Shown: piece by piece, positions 1 to 7,795 of the stretch
How the letters are laid out: every line of letters starts with the position of its first letter
Position numbering within the stretch: position 1 is the stretch's first letter
Assembly: GCA_016183145.1 (NCBI GenBank)
Contig: JACPFE010000048.1
Span: 1 to 8,720, forward strand
From: Deltaproteobacteria bacterium
Lineage (GTDB): Bacteria > Desulfobacterota > Binatia > UBA9968
DNA: 8,720 nucleotides
Direction of reading: 5' to 3'
Translations under genes and position numbers: made by a program
The notes under the pieces: generated by a model
Database searches by the model: none
Seen by the model: only the letters and a program-made list of their open reading frames with translations
What the model was told of the DNA's origin: nothing

Positions 1-134
1 GGGGGTCGGCTAGCGTTCCCCCGCTACGAGAACGCTTATGTCACGGCGATGCTTAGTCTGTCAAGCCTGGCCGTGTCGTGGCATGATCCTTTCACGCACG
101 GGATGACGCTGATCAGGGAAGCGTGGAACGGGGA
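1..134. other. Gene-free stretch downstream of rodA
   Basis: This is the stretch between the left edge and the rodA stop codon. On the minus strand all three frames are closed by several stops and no start codon opens a frame of useful length, so the next gene of the operon, if there is one, does not begin here. On the plus strand one frame is open from the edge to a TAA at 211-213, but it runs antisense into the rodA end and encodes nothing recognisable. No T-rich intrinsic terminator for the rod operon is visible here. The only structure is the inverted repeat listed at 12-36. Confidence 0.6.
12..36. repeat. Small inverted repeat downstream of rodA
   Basis: Two perfectly complementary 7-bp arms, AGCGTTC (12-18) and GAACGCT (30-36), are separated by an 11-nt loop. 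The hairpin lies about 100 nt beyond the rodA stop. Neither strand has a T-tract after it, so it does not qualify as a canonical intrinsic terminator. It may be an mRNA 3'-end structure or chance. Confidence 0.3.
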
Positions 135-1238
135 TCAGAAGATGAACCGGCGCATGCTGACGTTCATGATGACGCCGATGGCAAACATCATGGAGGCGAG
201 CGCCGAACCCCCATAACTCACCATTGGCAGCGGCACACCGACCACGGGCATGAGTCCCGCCACCATCGCCACGTTGATCGTCACATGCCAGAAAAAGATC
301 GCGGTCATGCCGAACACCAACAAGGCGCCGAAGCGGTCTTTGGCCCGCTGGACGAGTCCCAGGCAGTAGACGAGCAAGGCGAAGTATAGCAATAGCAAGA
401 TCAAACATCCGACAAAGCCCCATTCCTCGGAGAAAACCGCGAAGATAAAATCCGTATGTTGGGCCGGCAGGAAGTCCAGGCGGTTTTGCGTGCCGTGCAG
501 GTAGCCTTTGCCGAAAAATCGGCCGGAGCCGATGGCGATCTGCGATTGGATCACATGGTAACCGGCCCCGAGCGGATCGCGATCCGGGTCGAGAAAAGTC
601 AAGATGCGGTTGCGCTGGTAAGGTTTCAAGAAATGCCAGGCGACCGGGAGAGATGCCAAACCCGCGCCGACCAAGTAAAGAAAAGAGCGGGTGCGCAGAC
701 CGCCCATGAGTATCATGCTGATGAAGACGATGCCTAGGATGATGGCGGTGCCGAGGTCCGGCTGCACCAGCGTGAGCAACACCAGCGGCGCCGCCAGCGC
801 GAAGGGCGCCCAGAGATCCCGCAGATAGTAGCCCCGGGGCGGCTCGTCGTCCTGAAAATATTTCGCCATCAACAAGACGATGGCGATTTTTGCCGGCTCG
901 GACGGCTGCAATCGAAAGAAGCCGAGGTTGATCCACCGTTGCGAGCCGCCGCCCGAATGGCCGAGAAAAAGCACCAGTACCAATAGTAGAAACATCGCGC
1001 CGTAAAGAGGATAGGCAATCCGGTCGAAATAGTGATAGTCGAACGCCAGCGCGGCGAACAGAGCGATCAGCCCGAGTCCGAGCCACATGAGCTGGCGTCC
1101 CGGCAAAGCGCCGGCGTGCCGCTGAATGACGTCATAGTTAGCGCTGTAGATCGTCGTGACGCCGATCAACACGAAGGCGACGGCGAGCAAGAACAGCGTC
1201 CAATCGAAATGGGAGATGAGGCGGCGGTCAATTTGCAC
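135..1238 (-). CDS. rodA: Rod shape-determining peptidoglycan glycosyltransferase RodA
   Basis: RodA is the SEDS-family membrane glycosyltransferase that polymerises lipid II into glycan strands for lateral-wall growth, working as a pair with PBP2. The 367-residue product has the family's usual length and is almost entirely hydrophobic helices. Visible SEDS signatures are RWINLGFFRLQPSEPAK (101-117), VQPDLGTA (158-165), LPAQHTDFIFAVFSEEWG (257-274) and PVVGVPLPMVSYGGSA (331-346). Asp263 in the HTDF motif matches the aspartate known to be essential in RodA proteins. It ends in a short basic tail (RRFIF), expected for a cytoplasmic C-terminus. The start is GTG, chosen because AAGGGGA lies 5 nt upstream and because it overlaps the mrdA stop by 11 nt, implying translational coupling to its partner transpeptidase. 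It is the last gene of the mreB-to-rodA operon within the window. Confidence 0.97.
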   Translation of the reverse strand: MQIDRRLISHFDWTLFLLAVAFVLIGVTTIYSANYDVIQRHAGALPGRQLMWLGLGLIALFAALAFDYHYFDRIAYPLYGAMFLLLVLVLFLGHSGGGSQRWINLGFFRLQPSEPAKIAIVLLMAKYFQDDEPPRGYYLRDLWAPFALAAPLVLLTLVQPDLGTAIILGIVFISMILMGGLRTRSFLYLVGAGLASLPVAWHFLKPYQRNRILTFLDPDRDPLGAGYHVIQSQIAIGSGRFFGKGYLHGTQNRLDFLPAQHTDFIFAVFSEEWGFVGCLILLLLYFALLVYCLGLVQRAKDRFGALLVFGMTAIFFWHVTINVAMVAGLMPVVGVPLPMVSYGGSALASMMFAIGVIMNVSMRRFIF

Positions 1239-3108
1239 GGGAGTCCCCTTCGGCGCGTACCTGACGCTGGCCGGCCGGCCGGCTCTGCTGCTCGATGAAT
1301 TTCTCGATCACTTTTTTCGCCATCGGCGCGGCGGCGGAGCCGCCATGCCCGCCATGCTCGACCAAAACGGCGACGGCGATTTGCGGATTCTCTACCGGCG
1401 CGTAGGAAACAAACCAGGCGTGGTCGCGGTTAAAATAGCTAAGCTGCTCGCTCTTGAGATAGGCGCCTTTCATCTCGACGACCTGAGACGTGCCCGTCTT
1501 CCCGGCGACGGCTACGATATTAGAGCGAGCCGCGCCGCCGGTGCCGGACGGGAGTTTGACGACGTCGGCGAGGCCATTGCGCAGTCGCTCTAAGGTTTCC
1601 GGCTTGATTTCGATGCTGCGAATCTTTTCCGGGCCATACTGGCGAATCACCGCGCCGCTCACCGACTCCACCGTACGCACGATCCACGGACGGTAAAGCG
1701 TTCCGCCATTGGCCACCGCCACCATCATGTTGGCCATTTGCAGAGGCGTCACGGTAAGGTAACCCTGGCCGATGGCAATCGAAACCGTTTCCCCGGGAAA
1801 CCAGGGTTGGCGGAATCGTCTCTTTTTCCATTCGGTATCCGGCACGGTTCCGCCCATCTCGCCATCGAGCGCGATACCGGTCTTCTCGCCCAAGCCGAAG
1901 GCGCGCGCCCACTTGGCAATCTTGTCGATGCCGATGCGCGGCCCGAGCTGATAAAAGTAGACATCGCAGGATTCGACAATCGCCCGGTGCAAGTCGACGG
2001 CGCCGTGCCCGCCTTTTTTCCAGTCGCGGAATTGGCGGTTGCCAAAAAAATAAAAACCAGGATCGGAAATCCGGCTCTCCGGCTGGATCACTCCTTCTTC
2101 CAATCCGGCAATGGTCATGATGATCTTGAAGGTCGAACCCGGAGGGTACTGACCCTGGGTCGCGCGGTTGTTCAGCGGCAGCAGCCGGTCGTTCAGCAAG
2201 CCGCGCCACTCGTCGGCCTTGACGCCGCGGGCGAAGACGTTGGGATCGAATGCGGGAGTGCTGACCATCGCCAAGACCGCCCCGCTGTTGACGTCGAGGG
2301 CCACGATGGTCCCTTCTTTACCTTGCAGCGCCGCAAAGGCGGTTTCTTGAAGCTCACGGTCGAGCGTCAGGCGAACGGTGTATCCAGGCACGTCGGGCAC
2401 TTCGTGGAGCACACGCATGCGCCGGCCCAGCGCGTCCACCTCGACCTGCTGCCCGCCGCTTTGGCCGCGCAGGAAAGTTTCCCATCGGCGCTCCAACCCG
2501 TACTGGCCCATCTCGTCTCCCGACGCATAGCCCTGATCTTTGAGCGCCTTCAATTGCTTCGAGCCGATCTCGCCCAAGTAACCGAGGATATGCGCGCCCA
2601 TGGGACCGTCGGCGTAGTTGCGGCGCGGCCGGGTACGCAGGGCGACGCCGGGCAGCTCGAGCTGATGGGTTTCGACCGCGACGACCGTAGGCCAGTCGAT
2701 ATCTTTCCCCAAAGTAAGCTCCTCGAAGGCGAGCCGTTCCTTGTTCGCCTCGAAGACGGCGAGCAGCTCGTTTTCGTCGCGGCCCAGATAGCGCGCCAGT
2801 TGGCCGAGCGTGCCTTTCGCATCCTGGGTGTCCTCGGGAGTGAAAATGAGATCGAAGGAAGGCCGGCTGTCGACCAGCAGTTGCCCCTGGCGATCGAACA
2901 TCATCCCCCGGGTGCCGGGAATCCGCTTGAGCCGAATGCGATTGTTTTCCGACAGGAAGGTGTAGCGCTCGCCTTGGAAGATCTGCAAAAATGCCAGCCG
3001 GGTGATCAGCGCCAAGAAGGCGAGGATCACAAGCACATAAAGCCAACGAACGCGCTCACGCACCTTCGGCGCGCCGTCTTGTCGGTTGATGCCGGTCGAA
3101 ATAGCCAT
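1228..3108 (-). CDS. mrdA: Penicillin-binding protein 2, class B peptidoglycan transpeptidase
   Basis: PBP2 cross-links nascent peptidoglycan during elongation as the DD-transpeptidase partner of RodA, anchored in the inner membrane with its catalytic domain in the periplasm. The 626-residue product is close to the family norm of about 630. A basic cytoplasmic N-terminus is followed by one membrane anchor (about 22-42) and a dimerisation (pedestal) domain that includes GTRGMMFDRQG (65-75). The transpeptidase domain spans about 265-605 and carries all three active-site motifs: STFK with catalytic Ser325 (325-328), SCD (380-382) and KTGT (537-540). The C-terminus is a short polar tail. The start is an ATG 11 nt after the mreD stop. 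No clear Shine-Dalgarno sequence is seen, so translation probably depends on coupling to mreD. Its 3' end overlaps rodA. All catalytic residues are present, so it should be active and a beta-lactam target. Confidence 0.97.
   Translation of the reverse strand: MAISTGINRQDGAPKVRERVRWLYVLVILAFLALITRLAFLQIFQGERYTFLSENNRIRLKRIPGTRGMMFDRQGQLLVDSRPSFDLIFTPEDTQDAKGTLGQLARYLGRDENELLAVFEANKERLAFEELTLGKDIDWPTVVAVETHQLELPGVALRTRPRRNYADGPMGAHILGYLGEIGSKQLKALKDQGYASGDEMGQYGLERRWETFLRGQSGGQQVEVDALGRRMRVLHEVPDVPGYTVRLTLDRELQETAFAALQGKEGTIVALDVNSGAVLAMVSTPAFDPNVFARGVKADEWRGLLNDRLLPLNNRATQGQYPPGSTFKIIMTIAGLEEGVIQPESRISDPGFYFFGNRQFRDWKKGGHGAVDLHRAIVESCDVYFYQLGPRIGIDKIAKWARAFGLGEKTGIALDGEMGGTVPDTEWKKRRFRQPWFPGETVSIAIGQGYLTVTPLQMANMMVAVANGGTLYRPWIVRTVESVSGAVIRQYGPEKIRSIEIKPETLERLRNGLADVVKLPSGTGGAARSNIVAVAGKTGTSQVVEMKGAYLKSEQLSYFNRDHAWFVSYAPVENPQIAVAVLVEHGGHGGSAAAPMAKKVIEKFIEQQSRPAGQRQVRAEGDSRAN
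1244..1250 (-). promoter_or_regulatory. Ribosome binding site of rodA
   Basis: AAGGGGA lies inside the 3' end of mrdA, 5 nt before the GTG start of rodA. It is the main reason for choosing that non-ATG start. Confidence 0.6.
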
Positions 3109-3119
3109 TGCAGTCTATA

Positions 3120-3623
3120 TTAAGCGGTGACGCGGAATCGTTCCACGTAACTCTGGCCGCGCCGCAATAGGGGGAAGACAAACGGCGCTAGCGCCGCAGC
3201 GATCAAAGCCTCGATTATTATATAGAGAGAGGCGCTGATCCAAAAGCTCTCGACGGTTAAAAAAACCGCTGACAGCAAAGCCAGCGCGGCGCCTTTAACC
3301 AAGGATGCCAGCAGTACGACGATGGCGCTGGCCATAGGGTCGTGTAGCCAGATCGAGCGCGAACTCAAGTGCACCGCCAGGAAAACCATGGACATGGCGA
3401 AGGCGTTGAGTCCCAGAATCGGGCTGGAGACGACATCCACCGAGTAGCCCAACAGGAAGGAAGCCACAACCGCGCCCACCGTCGGATGGTACAAGCCCCA
3501 ATAGACGAGGAGCACGAGGACAAAATCCGGCACGATCGGACCGAGCGGCAACAGGTGGAGCAAGGTCGTCTGAAGCAGGACCAGGATCAATCCGACGGCG
3601 AAAAACAACAATGATAACTTCAT
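3120..3623 (-). CDS. mreD: Rod shape-determining membrane protein MreD
   Basis: MreD is the small polytopic inner-membrane component of the Rod complex and works with MreC to regulate PBP2-RodA. The 167-residue product fits the family length and has about five or six hydrophobic segments. The N-terminal helix is followed by the family-typical stretch LGPIVPDFVLVLLVYWGLY (27-45) and then GAVVASFLLGYSVDVVSS (50-67), whose aspartate after a G-Y/F pattern is commonly conserved. The C-terminus is basic (LLRRGQSYVERFR), so it is probably cytoplasmic. The ATG is only 4 nt after the mreC stop and lacks a strong ribosome binding site, consistent with translational coupling. Sequence conservation in MreD is low in general, so the call rests on hydropathy, length and position between mreC and mrdA. 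Confidence 0.93.
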   Translation of the reverse strand: MKLSLLFFAVGLILVLLQTTLLHLLPLGPIVPDFVLVLLVYWGLYHPTVGAVVASFLLGYSVDVVSSPILGLNAFAMSMVFLAVHLSSRSIWLHDPMASAIVVLLASLVKGAALALLSAVFLTVESFWISASLYIIIEALIAAALAPFVFPLLRRGQSYVERFRVTA

Positions 3624-3627
3624 TCAA

Positions 3628-4488
3628 CTATCGGATCTTGTTGACCGGTGAGCCCTCGTTTTTCGTCTGGTTGGTTTCGACCTTGACGACCAAAACCTCC
3701 TCGGTCTGGGAGGGGGAGACTGACGGTGTCAGCTCGATATATTGGAACAGGCCGAGGTTTTGTTTTTGTACCTTGGTCACCGTGCCGACCATCAATCCTT
3801 TGGGAAAAACACCGTCCAGGCCGGTAGTGATAAGCCGGTCTCCGACCTGAATATCTTCGCTACGCTTGACGTATTTCATAATGGTCTTTTGTTCCAGCGA
3901 ACCTGAAACGATGCCGCGCGCCCGGGTGCGCTGAACCAGCACGTCCACGCCGCTGTTGGGATCGGTAATCAAGAGGACCTTCGCGCTGCGCGCCGCCGTG
4001 CTGATCACCTGGCCGACGACACCGAGAGGCGTGACCGCCGCCATGCCTTTGCCGACGCCGTCGGAGCTGCCTTTGTCCAGCAGGCAACTTTGAAACCAAG
4101 TGCTTGCGCTGTTGGCAATGATCGTCGCGGTCACGGAACCGGGCGGCAATTGCGCTCGAAAGTCCAAGAGTTGCTGCAGGCGGCGATTGGTGGCCTCGGC
4201 TTCCAGGAGTTTGTTTCTTTCGGCTTCCAACTGCTGAATGCGGGTTCGCAGCCGCTCATTTTCCGCTTTAAATCCAGACAGCGTGTCGAACCCTTTCTGT
4301 ATGTCGCTAAACCAACCGGTAACCGCGTGGGTGCCCAATTGCATAGGGCGCAGTAGCCAAAGCAAGATCGGTCCGATGGGATCGTTCTTAAGTTGCCCGC
4401 GCGCGGCGGCATTGAGGATGTAAAGTGAGAGCAACAGACAGGAGCATGAACTGAGGACAATTTGGTGCTTGCGAAGAAAAGCGAGCAT
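3628..4488 (-). CDS. mreC: Rod shape-determining protein MreC
   Basis: MreC is the bitopic scaffold of the elongation machinery. It binds PBP2 in the periplasm and switches the PBP2-RodA pair on. The 286-residue product has a short cytoplasmic N-terminus with basic residues (RKH), one membrane segment (about 9-29), a coiled coil (about 70-110, with QQLEAERNKLLEAEATNRRL at 85-104), and the two-lobed beta-rich MreC domain (about 118-272). The family signature DRLITTGLDGVFPKGLMVG is at 217-235. The C-terminal tail is polar and probably disordered. An LSSC sequence at 12-15 resembles a lipobox, but the hydrophobic run continues well past it, so I read it as a plain membrane anchor. The gene starts 48 nt after mreB without a clear Shine-Dalgarno and has a small GC-rich hairpin upstream of the start. 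Confidence 0.96.
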   Translation of the reverse strand: MLAFLRKHQIVLSSCSCLLLSLYILNAAARGQLKNDPIGPILLWLLRPMQLGTHAVTGWFSDIQKGFDTLSGFKAENERLRTRIQQLEAERNKLLEAEATNRRLQQLLDFRAQLPPGSVTATIIANSASTWFQSCLLDKGSSDGVGKGMAAVTPLGVVGQVISTAARSAKVLLITDPNSGVDVLVQRTRARGIVSGSLEQKTIMKYVKRSEDIQVGDRLITTGLDGVFPKGLMVGTVTKVQKQNLGLFQYIELTPSVSPSQTEEVLVVKVETNQTKNEGSPVNKIR

Positions 4489-4502
4489 GAAAGCGTCGGT
4501 CG

Positions 4503-4517
4503 CCTGCGGCGGGCAGG
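4503..4517 (-). promoter_or_regulatory. GC-rich hairpin in the mreB-mreC gap
   Basis: Complementary arms CCTGC and GCAGG (5 bp) enclose a 5-nt loop about 14 nt upstream of the mreC ATG, in the 48-nt gap after mreB. There is no T-tract, so it is not a canonical terminator. In the mRNA it could lower mreC translation or mark a processing point between the abundant MreB and its membrane partners. Chance is possible in GC-rich sequence. Confidence 0.25.
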
Positions 4518-4536
4518 GAGCACTGATCGCTTCGGC

Positions 4537-5571
<1,035 letters not shown>

Positions 5572-5578
5572 TACCAGA

Positions 5579-5584
5579 CTCCTT
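5579..5584 (-). promoter_or_regulatory. Ribosome binding site of mreB
   Basis: AAGGAG, within a purine-rich run, lies 7 nt upstream of the ATG at 5571. It is the strongest Shine-Dalgarno in the operon and fixes the mreB start at the shorter, family-consistent position. Confidence 0.8.
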
Positions 5585-5694
5585 CTTTCGGGCACAAACC
5601 AGAAGGCTCCATCAAGCAAAAATAACAGATTTGTTACGCGCAAGCAAGGTAATGAAAAAACTACGGAAAAACTGTTTTAGCGAAACCCGGTCGG

Positions 5695-5723
5695 TTGCAT
5701 TAGCGCGCGCCATTTTTTATCAT
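5695..5723 (+). promoter_or_regulatory. Predicted sigma70-type promoter of ppiD
   Basis: A -10 hexamer TATCAT (5718-5723, 5 of 6 to consensus) is preceded by a 17-bp spacer and a weak -35 TTGCAT (5695-5700, 3 of 6). Transcription would begin near 5730 and leave a leader of about 40 nt before the ppiD ATG. The prediction comes from hexamers only. No heat-shock-type or CpxR-type box was recognised with confidence. Confidence 0.45.
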
Positions 5724-5740
5724 GACTCGGTACTTTTCAA
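5712..5740 (-). promoter_or_regulatory. Possible promoter of the mreBCD-mrdA-rodA operon
   Basis: Read on the minus strand, TTGAAA (5740-5735, 5 of 6 to the -35 consensus) is followed after 17 nt by AAAAAT (5717-5712, 4 of 6). A TG-extended alternative (TGATAAAAA) overlaps it. The mreB leader would be roughly 135 nt long and holds a small palindrome at 5623-5636 (TAACA/TGTTA around GATT) and another at 5668-5678 (AAAAC/GTTTT). If both promoters are real, the AT-rich block 5712-5723 serves both directions. A promoter closer to mreB is not excluded. Confidence 0.3.
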
Positions 5741-5770
5741 AATACGCTGACGCGAAAGGTCTCATCCTCG

Positions 5771-7675
5771 ATGCTGGATTTCTTACGAAAACGAAAACGT
5801 TCCTGGATCATCACTTTTCTTTTGGGCCTCATCATCGTTGTGTTCATCGCGTTCTACGGCGGCAGCAAGTACCAAGACCAAGGCGCGCCGAACGTCGCGG
5901 AGGTCAATGGCGATGTGATCAGCCAGCGCGAGTTTGCGCTGCAGTATCAGAAAACTCTGGAACGTTATCGGGAACTGCTGAAAGGATCTTTGACTCCCGA
6001 AATGCTCAAGAGCTTGAATCTCAAGAATACCTTACTCGAAGAGCTGATTCAGAAGCGCCTCGTGCTTCAGGAAGCGCAGACACTCGGGCTGACGGCGAGC
6101 GACGAGGAGCTGATGGACGCGATCGGCCAGGTTCGCGAATTTCATGTCGCCGGCCGCTTTAACAAGGAGCGCTATCTGCAATTGTTGCGCGCCAATCGGC
6201 TGACGCCCGGAGAATTTGAAGAGGAGCAACGCCAGCAACTGACGATCCAACGTCTCTATGGCATAATCCTCGATTCAACCCGGGTCACCGACGAGGAGAT
6301 GCGCGAGCGCTATCGTTTTGAGCGCGAGAAAATCAATTTGCAATATGTGCGCTTGCCGGTCAGCGATGCGATCCCCGAAGTGAAATTGTCCGAGGACGAG
6401 ATAAAAAAATTCTATGATCGCAACAAAGAGATGCTCAAAGAACCGCTGCAGCTCCAAGTGGAATATCTCTCGTATCCCTTTGATCGATTCGCCGCCGGCG
6501 CGCAAGTCAGCGAGAAAGAGATTGAAGATTATTACCAGGCCAACCGCGACTCCAAGTTTCGTAAGCCCAAAGAGCTAAAATTGCGCTATGTCTCGATCCG
6601 CGTCCCGCCCGGCGCCGATGCCAAGCAACAAGAGGACGCCCGGGCCCGCGCCAACCGGGTGGTTGCAGAAGCGCGCGCCGGCAAGGACTTCGCCCAGTTG
6701 GCCAAGCAATTTTCTGATGATGCGTCCGCCGCCAAAGGCGGCGATCTGGGTTGGGCGACGCAGGGCCAGTTACCGCCGCAGCTTGCCACGGTATTCGGTA
6801 TGGCCAAAGGCGAAGTCAGCGACGTGATCGAGACCCCGGGGAGGCTTCAGGTCGGCAAGGTCGAAGACAGCAGGGAAGAAAAATCTGGGACGCTCAAAGA
6901 ACTCACGCCGGAAATTGCCCGCAGCCTTAAAACGGAAAAGGGGAAGCGCGAAGCCGCCAAGATCGCCGATCGCGACCGCGAAAAAATGCTTACTGGAAAC
7001 GACCTGGCCAAAATAGCCCAAGAAAGCGGTGTCGCGGTCAACGTCACGCCTTGGTTCTCGAGCGGCCAGGTGCTCCCGGAGATTGGCCAGAACCAAGAAT
7101 TTTACAAGAACGCCTTCGCCCTGGGTCCCAAGGATGTCAGTCCCGTCGTCGAAGGCAACAGCGCCTATTATCTATTGAAAATCAAAGAGCGCAAAGAGCC
7201 CGCGGTTCCCCCGCTCGAGACCGTTCGGCCGAATGTCGAAAAGGGGTTGAAGGAGTCAAAGGCTTACGAGATCGTCGTCCAAAAGGCGAACGGCTTGTTG
7301 GATCAACTGAAAAAGGAAAAAGATCTTGCGAAGCTGGCTGCGCAGAACGGCCTCAAAGTCGAAGAGACCGGCTGGTTTCTGCGCAATACGCCGCAGCTGC
7401 CGAAGATCGGCGAGCTGCCGGATCTGAGGTCGGGCGTTACCTTGTCGGCGGAAAAACCCATCGCTGACAAAGTTCTCACGCAAAAAGACGTCGTTTATAT
7501 CATGGCTTTTAAAGGCAGTCAGGGAGCGGACATGGAGCGCTTCGAGAGCGAGAAAGAAGCGCTTGAGAAACAGGCTCTGGCCGAGACGCGCCAGCAAGTC
7601 CTGCAGAAATTCATCGAAGGGCTGAAGAGTAAAGCCAAGATTCAGATCCACGCCGGGGTGCTGGAAGCAGACTGA
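5771..7675 (+). CDS. ppiD: PpiD-type membrane-anchored periplasmic chaperone (SurA/parvulin family)
   Basis: PpiD-family proteins sit in the inner membrane beside the Sec translocon and help newly exported proteins fold in the periplasm. The 634-residue product is close to E. coli PpiD (623). It has a basic N-terminus (RKRKR, 6-10), one membrane helix (about 12-30), a helical SurA-like chaperone segment (about 40-260), a parvulin-like domain (about 266-368) and a C-terminal region with two related units (411-477 and 518-585). The parvulin core is recognisable from FAQLAKQFSDD (307-317) and GGDLGW (323-328). However, the positions of the two conserved parvulin histidines appear to hold Tyr273 and Gln360, so isomerase activity is doubtful, as reported for PpiD. 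The ATG at 5771 has AAGG 11 nt upstream, a rather long spacing. The gene is divergent from mreB and probably once formed a tight operon with the downstream phosphatase gene. Confidence 0.92.
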   Translation: MLDFLRKRKRSWIITFLLGLIIVVFIAFYGGSKYQDQGAPNVAEVNGDVISQREFALQYQKTLERYRELLKGSLTPEMLKSLNLKNTLLEELIQKRLVLQEAQTLGLTASDEELMDAIGQVREFHVAGRFNKERYLQLLRANRLTPGEFEEEQRQQLTIQRLYGIILDSTRVTDEEMRERYRFEREKINLQYVRLPVSDAIPEVKLSEDEIKKFYDRNKEMLKEPLQLQVEYLSYPFDRFAAGAQVSEKEIEDYYQANRDSKFRKPKELKLRYVSIRVPPGADAKQQEDARARANRVVAEARAGKDFAQLAKQFSDDASAAKGGDLGWATQGQLPPQLATVFGMAKGEVSDVIETPGRLQVGKVEDSREEKSGTLKELTPEIARSLKTEKGKREAAKIADRDREKMLTGNDLAKIAQESGVAVNVTPWFSSGQVLPEIGQNQEFYKNAFALGPKDVSPVVEGNSAYYLLKIKERKEPAVPPLETVRPNVEKGLKESKAYEIVVQKANGLLDQLKKEKDLAKLAAQNGLKVEETGWFLRNTPQLPKIGELPDLRSGVTLSAEKPIADKVLTQKDVVYIMAFKGSQGADMERFESEKEALEKQALAETRQQVLQKFIEGLKSKAKIQIHAGVLEAD

Positions 7676-7684
7676 GAGTGTGTG

Positions 7685-7724
7685 AAAAAATGGCACTCGC
7701 CCTTCGACAAGCGCAGGACGAGCG
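7685..7724 (-). terminator. Terminator-like hairpin, left half of the element (minus strand)
   Basis: Arms 7715-7724 and 7694-7703 form a 10-bp stem on the minus strand with two G·U pairs and an 11-nt loop. It is followed, after three bases, by six T (7690-7685). No minus-strand gene ends just upstream, so it has no obvious client; it would block antisense transcription into ppiD. It mirrors the plus-strand hairpin in the right half. Confidence 0.4.
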
Positions 7725-7754
7725 GGTAAGTAAGTGAATTTCGATCTAGGCCAT

Positions 7755-7795
7755 TCCGCTCGTGGTGAGCCCGTCGAACCATGAGCGGATTTTTT
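7755..7795 (+). terminator. Intrinsic terminator downstream of ppiD
   Basis: A 12-bp stem (7755-7766 with 7778-7789, one G·U pair) encloses the 11-nt loop GAGCCCGTCGA and is followed directly by six T (7790-7795). This is a textbook intrinsic terminator shape on the plus strand, about 80 nt beyond the ppiD stop. It is part of the repeat element, so termination here would be a function brought in by the insertion. It should separate ppiD transcription from the phosphatase gene at least partly. Confidence 0.6.

Noticed and set aside
1..213. A plus-strand frame open from the left edge to a TAA at 211-213, possibly the end of a convergent gene.
   Set aside because: It would overlap the rodA 3' end by about 79 nt, and its C-terminal part is simply the rodA antisense. 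The remaining roughly 45 residues match nothing I recognise. An incoming gene cannot be excluded entirely without the flanking sequence.
61..1086. A 341-codon minus-strand frame overlapping rodA in another frame.
   Set aside because: It is very rich in Arg, His, Pro and Gly, and follows the rodA codons out of phase. RodA itself is fully conserved, so this is a shadow frame.
1738..3123. A 461-codon open frame on the plus strand, antisense to most of mrdA.
   Set aside because: mrdA is unmistakable, with all its catalytic motifs in place. The antisense translation is low-complexity and charged, with no recognisable domain. Long antisense frames are expected opposite GC-rich genes with this codon phase.
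4441..4453. A lipobox-like LSSC in the MreC N-terminus.
   Set aside because: Only a few hydrophobic residues precede the cysteine and the hydrophobic run continues for about 15 residues after it, so this is a membrane anchor and not a lipoprotein signal.
5572..5643. An upstream in-frame ATG that would extend MreB by 24 residues.
   Set aside because: The extension has no family counterpart and lies over the AAGGAG ribosome binding site of the downstream ATG, which gives the standard MreB N-terminus.
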